A stretch of DNA of 11,627 nt from Candidatus Moranbacteria bacterium GW2011_GWE2_36_40 (GCA_000991645.1 LBRX01000018.1:25427-37053); one strand, 5' to 3'. Shown: positions 1-6,745, numbered from the stretch's first letter. Numbers and translations are program-made. Notes: a model not told the origin generated them from the sequence alone.

Positions 1-417
1 CTTATAGATTGCAAGAATCATTGTTGGAAGATCTGTCAATTCTGATTTTGCTTGAAAAAAGCCAGGGAATGATTCTAGGAGAGTATATTTGAATTGTTTT
101 GTTTGGGGCTGGGTACTTTGCGATGTTCTTCCAAACAATGTTTGTCCTTGAGCCGCTGTTCCTGCTGTTTGATCATATTCATTAACACCAACCGAAATAG
201 CATTTTCCTGTGCAAGCGATGCAATACCACAATATCCATCAGCAAGCCTAGTTTTTCCATTGGCTACATCACAAACACAGTTTCCAGCAGCATCCTTTAT
301 TTCATCTGAACGACAATCAGCAGCAAAGGAATTATTTGCAACCAATATAAAAAATAAACTTAAAAAAAAGATGCCGATAACTTTTTTATTTTTGTTTATT
401 TTCATTTTTATTTTCAT
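1..417 (-). CDS. Secreted pilin-like precursor, 3' end cut by window edge
   Basis: This reading frame opens at ATG 415-417 and is still open at base 1, giving 139 codons with no stop. The N-terminus (MKIKMKINKN, lysine-rich) is followed by a hydrophobic stretch (about residues 13-27) and an ANNSFAA|D-type cleavage site, so it should be exported. The mature part begins with a short cysteine-containing segment (DCRSDE, NCVCDVANGK, YCGIAS), then a Gln/Thr-rich linker. It ends in a segment reading YTLLESFPGFF...LPTMILAIYK. In Patescibacteria such a proline-containing segment often precedes two membrane helices in TrbC/VirB2-like pilins; that is a family-style inference, because the helices would lie outside the window. 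The gene starts 18 bp after the stop of the large secreted protein, with a GGAAG upstream. A second in-frame ATG at 403-405 is also possible. The gene is clear; the pilin call is tentative. Confidence 0.75.
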   Translation of the reverse strand, partial: MKIKMKINKNKKVIGIFFLSLFFILVANNSFAADCRSDEIKDAAGNCVCDVANGKTRLADGYCGIASLAQENAISVGVNEYDQTAGTAAQGQTLFGRTSQSTQPQTKQFKYTLLESFPGFFQAKSELTDLPTMILAIYK

Positions 418-435
418 TTTACAAAAAAACGCTTC

Positions 436-3400
436 CTATTCTTTTTCTATTATTTTTGTCTGAGACATTATAGCAAAAAGTACTCCAGTTGTTAACAATA
501 ACAAAATTGATGTTAAAGAAATTTTAAACAAAAATAGCATTTGTTCAGGAAGGTGTGTTATTAAACTAGCACTAGCACTGCCTTTATTACCATCAGCAAC
601 TGTGGATGGCGCACCATCAACAACATTTAATTGAATATTAGCACTATCATTTTGCTCAATCACATCTTCAGGAGATATTCCCCAATTTTTCAAGAGAGCT
701 TTACGTATATTATTTACTTGGTCAGTACTTCCAGGTGAATATAAGGCCACTAATCCTATGTTATAACTTTCTCCGGAAAGTTTATCTACGGGAATTTGTA
801 TTTGAGATTGATTGTGATATTCTCCCATTATTTGACCGTCAATTGCCCAATCAAAACCAGCTTGTCCAGCTTTAGATGATGGATAAAAAATGGCTCCAAG
901 TGTTGCTGTAACTCCAGAATTTGTTTCTAAAACCTGCGTACTATAGTCAGGATATCTGTTGCCATCAAGATCTTTGTAATATCCCAATAGTTTTGGCCAT
1001 GTTGTGCTAGCATCCATAGCCATTATTTGTATTTGTGGCGATATTATAACAAAGTGTCTACTAACTTCCACTGATTCATTATCCTTGTTAATGCTCTTAG
1101 CTACAACATCCACAGCCTCACCAACATTTCCCAATATTGGAAAAAATAAAACATTTCCATTTGCGCATTGGGCAGAGACTGTTGAGCTACATGTGATTGG
1201 ATTTCCATTTATGGTCCAAGAAAAAGGCACTGTGCCACTTTTGGAATTTTTTGGAATAGCAACTCCAATAATTTCATTTTTTGTTACATAACATACTGTT
1301 TTTCCTGTCGCATCATCACACAGTGTTGTTCCGCTGGCGCTATCATCAAACGCAAGCATTCCAGCATTATTAGCTGTAACTGGATATGCCTTTATTTCAT
1401 CTTGCTGCTGATTTATTCTTACAACAACCGACCCTTCAGCATTTTGACTTCCATCAGCTGCTGTTCCCGATATTTTAACTTTTATTCTAAGATAAAATAC
1501 TCCACCTGCATACGAGCTAACCATTCCATTTTCAATAAGATCATTTTGTAAATTTAAATTTATAGCCAAATCTTTTTTTCCAAGACCCAAAAGATCTGCT
1601 GCCAAAAATGATCCGCCATTCTCCATGCCTGTTGTTATATCTTGCCAACTAGTTGTGTCGATTGGAGCGTTCGATCCATCTCTACTTTTTTGCACTGACC
1701 ACTTATACAACAATCCTGCTGGATTTTGAGTGTTTGTGGCCCCTGCAGCAACATTAAGCACATCACCCCTTCCATTTGGATCATTAATTGGATTTGCTGG
1801 AGAAGTGTTTAGTTGCACTGTTAGCTTTGCAGCACCATCGGTCTCTGGGTCAAGCAAATTTTCTTCAAGACAATCATCGAGATCAACTTCAGCTGTCAAA
1901 AATCCGGTGGTAAGTGTGCCATCACCTTCAACATAAAAGCCACGAGTATTTTTATCTGGATCATCTTTATCAATACTAGAACCTTTTTCCATATCATCCA
2001 GTTCACTACAAACACCCTTGGAAAATGCCCACATTCTTTTATAGGAAGGATCGGCATGTTCTGTGGGCATTGCACTGTCTCCTTCAACCACAACGCCTAT
2101 TTGATCGCCAGTAGAAAAAAGCCATGAAAATTTATCAACTCCCAGTCCCACCACATTTTCTTCATCAACTCCTTTTCCATTTGTTGATGGCTTTGTTGGA
2201 TCAGCACCCCAAAATTGTTTTTCTGCTAAGGTAAATTTTCCGTCTCCTGTTACAGCTCCAGGTATTTCTGCAAAAAGATGCTTACACAAATTTGCATCTT
2301 TCTTAAAAGCACAAACTGGATCTAATGTGCTATCTCCCTCGATGGTGTCATTACCATTAATAATCTCATCCTTAACCACACTACATTTTTCGTTTGCTGA
2401 AGAAATAGCTGGCTGAGTATTATCTAGAAAATTTGGTGGTGCATCAAGCGGCGAAGTGTTTTCGTTTGGCTTTGCAATAGAACTACAAATAGTTTCTTTT
2501 TCTGCAGCTTCTCCAATAATATTTTTTCCAAAAATAATTCCAAGCAATGGATTTGTTCCATCCATAGGATCAGTGGCATCAAATGGAAAAGTTGTATACC
2601 CACCATCTTTTACACACATGGGGACATCTCCATCACTACAACTAACAGTTGCTCTGAAATTTTTAAGATCTGAATCATTTTCAACACTGCATGTTGGGTC
2701 ATTAGATGAAACAGCACATGCTCCAAAATCATTTGCTATAGTTTTTGATATCTGAGATGGAACAACGTGCAAATCTCCAGGATTTGCAAGATTCCATGCA
2801 ATAGCCGCATCAATTTCATTTTGTCTAGCACTAATATTTGCAGGAGTATATTCAGGATTAAGCACATCACAACTTGCTAATTGATCCGAAACACAAGACT
2901 TTGCATATCCATCAGGACATGATTGATGATCATCATCATCAAAAATTGCATCTGTTTTTCTTAATTCATAAATAAGTCCAGATTTTGATGCCTGAACATA
3001 ACAATTTGAAGCATCTTTATCATTGTCACTTGCTCCAGAATTTATTTCCCATTCGTTCAGTGGAGATGGCTTTGCTTTATATCCAGAACTATTTTCATCA
3101 AATCCTGTATTGCTAGCAGCATCATATTTTGCTTCAACAGGATCAAAAGATCCTTTTATAATAATTTTTGCGGCTGATATTTTCCAATCATTTTCTGTTA
3201 TTTTTCCATTTCCGTCCAAATCACAATTTCTATTTCCATCATCGAGAGAAGATGCCAAATCACAATTTGAATGTTTTAAATACCAAGTAAAATAAAGTTT
3301 TTGAGGATCAGATGCATCATTAAAAAATCCAGGCGTTGCAGTGGCTGTTATCATTGAGCCAGCCTGCATAGCTCCACTTGAGCTAAACACAACATCAACA

Positions 3401-3618
3401 GTTGGAGCTTGTTGCTTATTTGAAAGTCCCATGGTTTGATTATCCCCACTATTGACAGGAGATTCAGTAATATCTGAGGTACTAGTAGTATTATTTAATA
3501 ATTCCAATAATGACTCCGTAGTAAGTTCTGCAGCATTAACAGTTAAAGGAAAACTATTCACAAAAACCAATCCGAATATACCAAGGATTGCAAAAATTTT
3601 TCTTATTCTTTTAATCAT
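436..3618 (-). CDS. Giant secreted, membrane-anchored protein with Ig/PKD-like strands and Ca-binding loops
   Basis: This is a 1060-residue protein of unknown function. It has a signal peptide (about residues 1-29: MIKRIRKIF, hydrophobic core, VNA|AE) and one C-terminal membrane helix (about 1027-1050) with a short charged tail, so nearly all of it lies outside the membrane. A W-centred strand typical of Ig/PKD-like folds recurs: LYFTWYLK (near 110), LLYKWSVQ (near 640), PFSWTINGNP (near 798) and GFDWAIDGQ (near 920). EF-hand or dockerin-like loops are visible: DLDGNGKITEND at 133-144, a GDGKFTLAE segment near 457, and DLDGNRYPD near 883. The first two-thirds is rich in cysteine and acidic residues, suggesting disulfides and calcium. 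It starts 16 bp after the CPBP-like gene and ends 18 bp before the pilin-like gene, so it is probably co-transcribed with both. An adhesin or structural part of a surface or secretion apparatus is plausible but unproven. Confidence 0.9.
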   Translation of the reverse strand: MIKRIRKIFAILGIFGLVFVNSFPLTVNAAELTTESLLELLNNTTSTSDITESPVNSGDNQTMGLSNKQQAPTVDVVFSSSGAMQAGSMITATATPGFFNDASDPQKLYFTWYLKHSNCDLASSLDDGNRNCDLDGNGKITENDWKISAAKIIIKGSFDPVEAKYDAASNTGFDENSSGYKAKPSPLNEWEINSGASDNDKDASNCYVQASKSGLIYELRKTDAIFDDDDHQSCPDGYAKSCVSDQLASCDVLNPEYTPANISARQNEIDAAIAWNLANPGDLHVVPSQISKTIANDFGACAVSSNDPTCSVENDSDLKNFRATVSCSDGDVPMCVKDGGYTTFPFDATDPMDGTNPLLGIIFGKNIIGEAAEKETICSSIAKPNENTSPLDAPPNFLDNTQPAISSANEKCSVVKDEIINGNDTIEGDSTLDPVCAFKKDANLCKHLFAEIPGAVTGDGKFTLAEKQFWGADPTKPSTNGKGVDEENVVGLGVDKFSWLFSTGDQIGVVVEGDSAMPTEHADPSYKRMWAFSKGVCSELDDMEKGSSIDKDDPDKNTRGFYVEGDGTLTTGFLTAEVDLDDCLEENLLDPETDGAAKLTVQLNTSPANPINDPNGRGDVLNVAAGATNTQNPAGLLYKWSVQKSRDGSNAPIDTTSWQDITTGMENGGSFLAADLLGLGKKDLAINLNLQNDLIENGMVSSYAGGVFYLRIKVKISGTAADGSQNAEGSVVVRINQQQDEIKAYPVTANNAGMLAFDDSASGTTLCDDATGKTVCYVTKNEIIGVAIPKNSKSGTVPFSWTINGNPITCSSTVSAQCANGNVLFFPILGNVGEAVDVVAKSINKDNESVEVSRHFVIISPQIQIMAMDASTTWPKLLGYYKDLDGNRYPDYSTQVLETNSGVTATLGAIFYPSSKAGQAGFDWAIDGQIMGEYHNQSQIQIPVDKLSGESYNIGLVALYSPGSTDQVNNIRKALLKNWGISPEDVIEQNDSANIQLNVVDGAPSTVADGNKGSASASLITHLPEQMLFLFKISLTSILLLLTTGVLFAIMSQTKIIEKE

Positions 3619-3633
3619 ATTTTTAATTAAGCT

Positions 3634-4266
3634 TTACTTAACCAGTTTAATAATTGTCAAATTTAAAACAAATAAAACAATAAATTGAACCAGTCCTGAA
3701 TACAAAATTGATCTACTTTTATATGCGACAAACCCTGCAAATGGAGCGCAAACGATATATGGAACAAAAGCATAAATTGTTCCCCCACCGATACTTAAAA
3801 CTAATACAAAAAAAACAAATGCTTGCAATATTATGGCTAAATAACCAATCTTTTGTTCAAAAACAAATTGTAAAAAACCCCTAAAATAGAACTCGTACAA
3901 AACAACAAAAAAAACAGTAACAACAAATTCATAGAAAAGAAAATTAACAAAACTCTTTGTAATAAAAACAGGAATGGTATATTTTTGTAAAAATCCAAAA
4001 TATTCAGAAAAAACAAAAAATATTAAACAAATTATTAACAAAGAAATTGCCCCCCAAATAATACCTTGCTTCCAATTTCCTTTATCAATACCAAAAAATA
4101 TCAATTTTCTCTTTAAAAATATTTTATTAAACAGCAATGGCAATATAACAAAAAAAATAGTCATGCCAAAAATTTGCTGAAAATAACCATTTACCGGAAA
4201 AAAAGCATATACAAAAAGACTAACCAAAACAAAAAATGATGTTAAAATAATTTCTTTTGTATTCAT
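3634..4266 (-). CDS. CPBP-like integral membrane protein lacking catalytic histidines
   Basis: This 210-residue protein is very hydrophobic, with about six to eight membrane segments. Its central part, VLYEFYFRGFLQFVFEQ (about residues 122-138), resembles motif 1 of CPBP/Abi intramembrane proteases (EExxxR), but the first Glu is Tyr. Active CPBP proteases also need histidines in the FxxxH and HxxxN/B motifs. The matching places here read AFVFFVLVLSIGG and SGLVQFIVLFVLN, and there is no histidine anywhere in the protein. If the family call is right, it is a degenerate, probably non-proteolytic member; it could otherwise be an unrelated membrane protein. It begins the three-gene block that continues 16 bp downstream with the large secreted protein, so it may assist that protein's membrane insertion or processing. 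It starts at ATG 4264-4266, just below the AT-rich spacer. Confidence 0.8.
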   Translation of the reverse strand: MNTKEIILTSFFVLVSLFVYAFFPVNGYFQQIFGMTIFFVILPLLFNKIFLKRKLIFFGIDKGNWKQGIIWGAISLLIICLIFFVFSEYFGFLQKYTIPVFITKSFVNFLFYEFVVTVFFVVLYEFYFRGFLQFVFEQKIGYLAIILQAFVFFVLVLSIGGGTIYAFVPYIVCAPFAGFVAYKSRSILYSGLVQFIVLFVLNLTIIKLVK

Positions 4267-4281
4267 AAAAAATCCTTTTCT

Positions 4282-4290
4282 TTATCCACA
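4282..4290 (+). promoter_or_regulatory. DnaA box, perfect consensus
   Basis: TTATCCACA matches the classic DnaA 9-mer exactly. It lies 15 bp upstream of the CPBP-like start codon, so it could be an origin box or a site where DnaA affects that gene. Function is inferred from sequence only. Confidence 0.5.
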
Positions 4291-4420
4291 TAATACCACA
4301 ATTATTAACTCGTCACAAATATAAAACTTTTAATAAACTTAACAACTTGTTAATAAAAAAGGTTACCATTAAAATCCGAACTAATAAGATTGTTTAATAA
4401 TTTATAACTATTTTAAATAT

Positions 4421-4463
4421 ATTTATTTTTTAGATATATAACTCAGCTATCTAAAAAATAAAT
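4421..4463. repeat. Perfect 16-bp AT-rich inverted repeat
   Basis: The arms at 4421-4436 and 4448-4463 (ATTTATTTTTTAGATA and its exact complement) flank an 11-nt loop. The hairpin has only two G/C pairs and carries six-base A and T runs, so it could act as a weak bidirectional terminator or as a cruciform in an unwinding region. It lies 304 bp after the lspA stop, far for an lspA terminator. Confidence 0.6.
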
Positions 4464-4570
4464 TATTTCTTTAACCTTATTTTCTGTGATATTTTTAGAT
4501 GTCAGTATTAATATATTAATTGTATTTTAATATATATTTAATATTTATTATTATTAGAGAATCACTAATT

Positions 4571-4579
4571 TGTGGACAA
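4571..4579 (-). promoter_or_regulatory. DnaA-box-like 9-mer, one mismatch
   Basis: On the minus strand this reads TTGTCCACA, one base from TTATCCACA. It is weak alone; its value is as part of the cluster. Confidence 0.3.
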
Positions 4580-4656
4580 ATAAGAATGAGGGCTCTGTTG
4601 AGAGAAAAAAAGTATATTTTTTAGTGTACAAGTCTTGTTAAATAAATGAAAAAGGA

Positions 4657-4665
4657 TGTTGATAA
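4657..4665 (-). promoter_or_regulatory. DnaA-box-like 9-mer, one mismatch
   Basis: The minus strand reads TTATCAACA, one base from TTATNCACA. It overlaps the left arm of the 8-bp inverted repeat GTTGATAA/TTATCAAC, whose other arm is at 4701-4708, so it might instead be half of an operator. Confidence 0.25.
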
Positions 4666-4723
4666 GTTTGCATAATTTTTTCAAAAAAAAATTTATTTAG
4701 TTATCAACTTCCTTATTCTAAGG

Positions 4724-4732
4724 TTACACACA
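4724..4732 (+). promoter_or_regulatory. DnaA-box-like 9-mer, one mismatch
   Basis: TTACACACA differs by one base from TTATNCACA. It lies 35 bp beyond the lspA stop and belongs to the same cluster. Confidence 0.25.
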
Positions 4733-4766
4733 GAAAGTAAGATATTTATAAAGACTTATTAAGTGT

Positions 4767-4775
4767 TTATACACA
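4767..4775 (+). promoter_or_regulatory. DnaA box matching TTATNCACA, overlapping the lspA stop
   Basis: TTATACACA fits the E. coli-type consensus TTATNCACA. Its first three bases are the complement of the lspA stop codon, so the site marks the right edge of the AT-rich spacer. It has the same orientation as the box at 4282. Confidence 0.45.
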
Positions 4776-5231
4776 GTTATTGTTGTTTTTATTAAGAAGA
4801 GAAAGAATAATAAGAGTGCTTCCGGTAGAAATAGCTATATCCGCGATATTAAATATTGGAAAAACTCCTGAAAAGATATATATGTAATCCAAAATACAAT
4901 TAAAAAGGAATTTATCAGATGCATTAGAAATTGCGCCAGCGAAAATTAATATTAATCCAATAACAAAAAATGTTTTAAATAAGGCATTTTTTTTAAAAAT
5001 CAAATATAGACTTAATAGAAAAAAGAAAGCAAAAAATATCCAATAGAAATAAGAGCTAATAGTTATGCCAAAAGAAATACCTTGATTACAAACATAAACT
5101 CCGCCACTTGAGCGGAGTCTATGTTTAATAAGTTGATCAAGGGTTATAACAAAAAAGAATAAAAAATAGTAAAAAATACCTTTAAACAGTTCTTTTTTGT
5201 GCATGTAAGCAATATTTAGCAATTTGTACAT
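4767..5231 (-). CDS. lspA: Lipoprotein signal peptidase (signal peptidase II)
   Basis: LspA is an inner-membrane aspartyl protease that cuts the signal peptide from prolipoproteins after Lgt lipidates them. The 154-residue length fits the family. The conserved blocks are present in order: LDQLIKH in the first helix (the D..K motif), NQGISFG (N.G.aFG), GAISNASDK holding the first catalytic Asp, and FNIADIAI (FN.AD) holding the second. About four membrane helices are visible, so it should be active. The chosen start (ATG 5229-5231) overlaps the end of the DksA/TraR gene by 16 bp. A second Met at residue 10 (ATG 5202-5204), 12 bp after that stop, would leave the first helix intact and is equally believable; neither has a clear ribosome-binding site. 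The overlap implies co-transcription with the DksA/TraR gene. Its presence implies that this cell makes lipoproteins. Confidence 0.93.
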   Translation of the reverse strand: MYKLLNIAYMHKKELFKGIFYYFLFFFVITLDQLIKHRLRSSGGVYVCNQGISFGITISSYFYWIFFAFFFLLSLYLIFKKNALFKTFFVIGLILIFAGAISNASDKFLFNCILDYIYIFSGVFPIFNIADIAISTGSTLIILSLLNKNNNNCV

Positions 5232-5566
5232 GTTTTAGCTGCTGGATAAGCAAGCAATCTTTCTACTGGAATATCTATTCCGCAAACATCACATTTTCCA
5301 TATGTTCCAGTATTAATTTTTTCTAGTGCCTCTAAAATTTCTTTTAATTGTTTTTCTAAATTAGTCTCAATGGCGAGATTGTCGGTATATTCTTCAACTT
5401 CGGAGGCATTTTCATCTTCATCCTTGCCAATTTCGTTAAAATTTGTGCTATAATCACCTGCTTGAGTGGTTGGCTTTCCAATTCGTTCAAGTTCTGACTG
5501 AATACGAACTTTTTCTTCTAATAATTTTTCCTTTAGTTGAGCCAAAATTTCAGGAGTAATTGTCAT
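5216..5566 (-). CDS. DksA/TraR family zinc-finger regulator
   Basis: This 116-residue protein has an acidic N-terminal coiled-coil region (LAQLKEKLLEEKVRIQSELERI, then a second helix near LEKQLKEILEALEKI) and a C-terminal C4 zinc finger (CDVC at about 93-96, CTNC at the extreme C-terminus). This is the DksA/TraR layout. Family members bind the secondary channel of RNA polymerase and alter promoter responses, often with (p)ppGpp. The TGTYGKCDVCG segment is a hallmark. The DxxDxA-type tip motif of true DksA is not obvious between the helices (DEDENASEVEEY is acidic but different), so I avoid the symbol dksA. The finger ends right at the stop, without the C-terminal helix of longer members. The gene overlaps lspA by 16 bp and follows yraN after 72 bp. 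Confidence 0.92.
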   Translation of the reverse strand: MTITPEILAQLKEKLLEEKVRIQSELERIGKPTTQAGDYSTNFNEIGKDEDENASEVEEYTDNLAIETNLEKQLKEILEALEKINTGTYGKCDVCGIDIPVERLLAYPAAKTCTNC

Positions 5567-5576
5567 ATGTTTTTTT

Positions 5577-5582
5577 ATTATA
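5577..5582 (-). promoter_or_regulatory. Possible -10 box (TATAAT) before the DksA/TraR gene
   Basis: The minus strand has an exact TATAAT ending 10 bp before the ATG, but no good -35 at 16-18 bp. A start here would give an almost leaderless mRNA. The base composition makes chance matches likely. Confidence 0.25.
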
Positions 5583-5638
5583 TTATTAATTTTAAAAATC
5601 CATCTATTAACTATTTTAACAAAATATTGAACAAAAGT

Positions 5639-6037
5639 CTATATAAAAATATTTTTTATATGTCTCAAGGTTGCAGAATTTTCCTTTAGGTCAGCTATTA
5701 ATGTTACTGCATCGAAACGATATGTTGCATCAAGTAATTGTTTTTTTGAGAGGTAAAAAACGGCAGCCTTATTCAATTTATACAACTTGGATCTGTTTAT
5801 ATTTTCTTCTGGTAAAAATGACCCACCTGAAGATATTGTTCTAGTTTTTACCTCAATAAAGACGATTTCTTCTCCTTCTTTAGCTACAATATCTATTTCT
5901 CCTAGTCGTCGACCAGTTTTATTGCAAAAATTAGTTTCTAATATGGTGTAGTTAAGTTTTTTAAGATAAGTAACCGCAGCTTTTTCACCGCGCGCACCAA
6001 TAGATAAGTTTATTTTGTTGGTGTTTAATTTAAACAT
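5639..6037 (-). CDS. yraN: YraN / UPF0102 family endonuclease-fold protein
   Basis: This 132-residue protein has the full UPF0102 pattern. An N-terminal helix carries GARGEKAAVTYLKK, a glycine-rich GRRLGEIDIVA strand follows with the acidic residue of the nuclease core, and IVFIEVKTR supplies the E.K pair. The C-terminal part, KLYKLNKAAVFYLSK then YRFDAVTL, is also typical. The fold is that of Holliday-junction-resolvase or restriction-type nucleases, and the three acidic/Lys residues of that core are intact. The true cellular substrate of the family is not firmly known. A -10-like TATACT ends 6 bp before the ATG and no ribosome-binding site is present, so translation may be leaderless. The gene begins a short cluster with the DksA/TraR gene and lspA. 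Confidence 0.93.
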   Translation of the reverse strand: MFKLNTNKINLSIGARGEKAAVTYLKKLNYTILETNFCNKTGRRLGEIDIVAKEGEEIVFIEVKTRTISSGGSFLPEENINRSKLYKLNKAAVFYLSKKQLLDATYRFDAVTLIADLKENSATLRHIKNIFI

Positions 6038-6043
6038 AATGCC

Positions 6044-6049
6044 AGTATA
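6044..6049 (-). promoter_or_regulatory. -10 element of a probable leaderless yraN promoter
   Basis: The minus strand reads TATACT, ending 6 bp before the yraN ATG, so transcription would start at or within a base or two of the start codon. It lies just after the terminator-like hairpin at 6054-6075, which separates yraN from the upstream transcript. The -35 is poor. Confidence 0.35.
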
Positions 6050-6053
6050 ACAT

Positions 6054-6075
6054 AAAAATCCCTACAAAGAGGGAT
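6054..6075 (-). terminator. Intrinsic terminator between the RNA unit and yraN
   Basis: On the minus strand ATCCCT (6070-6075), a 6-nt loop and AGGGAT (6058-6063) are followed by TTTT (TTTTT counting the last stem base). The stem is short but GC-rich for this genome. It sits directly upstream of the yraN -10 box. Confidence 0.55.
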
Positions 6076-6497
6076 CGCAAATGTTCAAAAGAAATGTGAG
6101 TGTAAAATCGGATTTCACAATTACATTTTTCTTGAAGAAAAAAGGTATGGAAACCCGGCGCTGTTAGACACCGAATATAATATAAATGGCGTACAGCGCC
6201 GAGTGTTAGTCGTATGTATCAACATGTGAACTTGAAACTTATAGCCCGGGTGAAGGCATTTCGAGTTTACCTGTCGCATGTATTTTGTATACATACAGTC
6301 TTTCATATTCGTTCTAAGCTTTTATTCGAATACTACTATGTGAAGTACCTATCCTCTGGCATAAAGCCTTTGATGGGTTTAAAGAACTGTACTTTTTATT
6401 TTTTATTTTTATTTTAAAAAGTGTTTTTGTTTTTGTTTTGTTTCCCTTCTTAGAATAAGGGTGACTTCGATTACAATGAATCTAAGTACTTTGGACA

Positions 6498-6550
6498 GTA
6501 CTCACGTTCCAAACACAAATAGGGGGAAATTGTGTTTGGAACGTGAGTAC
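6498..6550. repeat. Perfect 21-bp inverted repeat with 11-nt purine-rich loop
   Basis: The arms are 6498-6518 and 6530-6550 (beginning GTACTCACGTTCC) around the loop ATAGGGGGAAA. An outer partial stem (CTTCGATTAC at 6470-6479 with GTTATTGAAG) extends it. An extra AAGTACT at 6485-6491 could pair with the AGTACT of the left arm instead, giving two exclusive folds. It is far too long and exact to be chance. Confidence 0.9.
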
Positions 6551-6633
6551 CGAGTTATTGAAGTTTTTAATGTTCTTGATGAATAGAAAGGAAATATGAA
6601 TTTTGTAGGTCTTCCTAACTCCTTTATGTTTCA

Positions 6634-6662
6634 ATTATAGCAGAAAATATGCACCTGGTCAA
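6634..6662 (-). promoter_or_regulatory. Strong sigma-70-type promoter
   Basis: The minus strand has TTGACC (6657-6662), a 17-bp spacer and TATAAT (6634-6639), with TGC just before the -10 (extended -10). Five of six -35 bases and all -10 bases match consensus. It is the best promoter in the window. The first gene downstream is yraN, about 590 bp away and beyond a terminator, so the likely product is an RNA. Confidence 0.75.
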
Positions 6663-6745
6663 TGCTGTGTCATAATAAATGGCTTGTTAAAAGCTCCAAA
6701 TGCTTTATTTGCAATAATTAATAACCAATTATTTTGTAAGATATG

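Larger units (their letters stand above)
4267..4766. other. 500-bp AT-rich gene-free spacer with DnaA-box-like sites
   Basis: No ORF here looks like a gene. The middle (about 4380-4560) is nearly pure A/T, including a perfect 14-bp palindrome at 4507-4520. Consensus DnaA 9-mers lie at both edges, with one-mismatch copies between them. A 16-bp inverted repeat lies at 4421-4463. An 8-bp inverted repeat, GTTGATAA/TTATCAAC, lies at 4658-4665 and 4701-4708. Such a mix is typical of origins or of DnaA-bound control regions. Against an origin, gene direction does not change here and no dnaA or dnaN gene is in view. The spacer must also hold the promoter for the block starting at 4266. Confidence 0.4.
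6053..6627 (-). ncRNA. Candidate structured non-coding RNA of about 570 nt, family not recognised
   Basis: A near-consensus promoter points into this stretch and a hairpin-plus-U terminator closes it just before yraN. No reading frame inside looks like a gene. Several stems are visible: the perfect 21-bp repeat at 6498-6550, a 9-bp GC-rich stem CGGCGCTGT/ACAGCGCCG (6156-6164 with 6193-6201), GTATGTAT/ATACATAC (6212-6219 with 6289-6296), TATTCG/CGAATA (6306-6311 with 6327-6332) and AAGTAC/GTACTT (6343-6348 with 6389-6394). An A-rich linker (about 6391-6444, minus strand) splits it into two domains. I looked for the conserved cores of RNase P RNA and tmRNA, an SRP RNA tetraloop domain and tRNA, and found none. 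Strand evidence is mixed: a stem at 6226-6237/6259-6270 pairs fully only on the plus strand, while one at 6092-6118 favours the minus strand. A long untranslated leader of yraN is the main alternative. Confidence 0.45.

Noticed and set aside
1004..2755. Plus-strand ORFs opposite the giant secreted protein
   Set aside because: They are antisense shadows with no conserved motifs or start signals.
4659..4680. GCATAA-containing stretch as a dif/XerCD site
   Set aside because: Only one half-site resembles dif; the second arm and spacing do not match.
6226..6300. GGTAAACTC...CACCCGGGC on the minus strand, faintly like part of RNase P RNA
   Set aside because: The invariant P4 core (GAAAGTCC and ACAGAA-type segments) is absent from the whole stretch.
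6121..6417. Short ORFs on both strands within the gene-free stretch (61 and 67 codons)
   Set aside because: Their composition is not protein-like, they overlap each other and the stems, and there is no ribosome-binding site.
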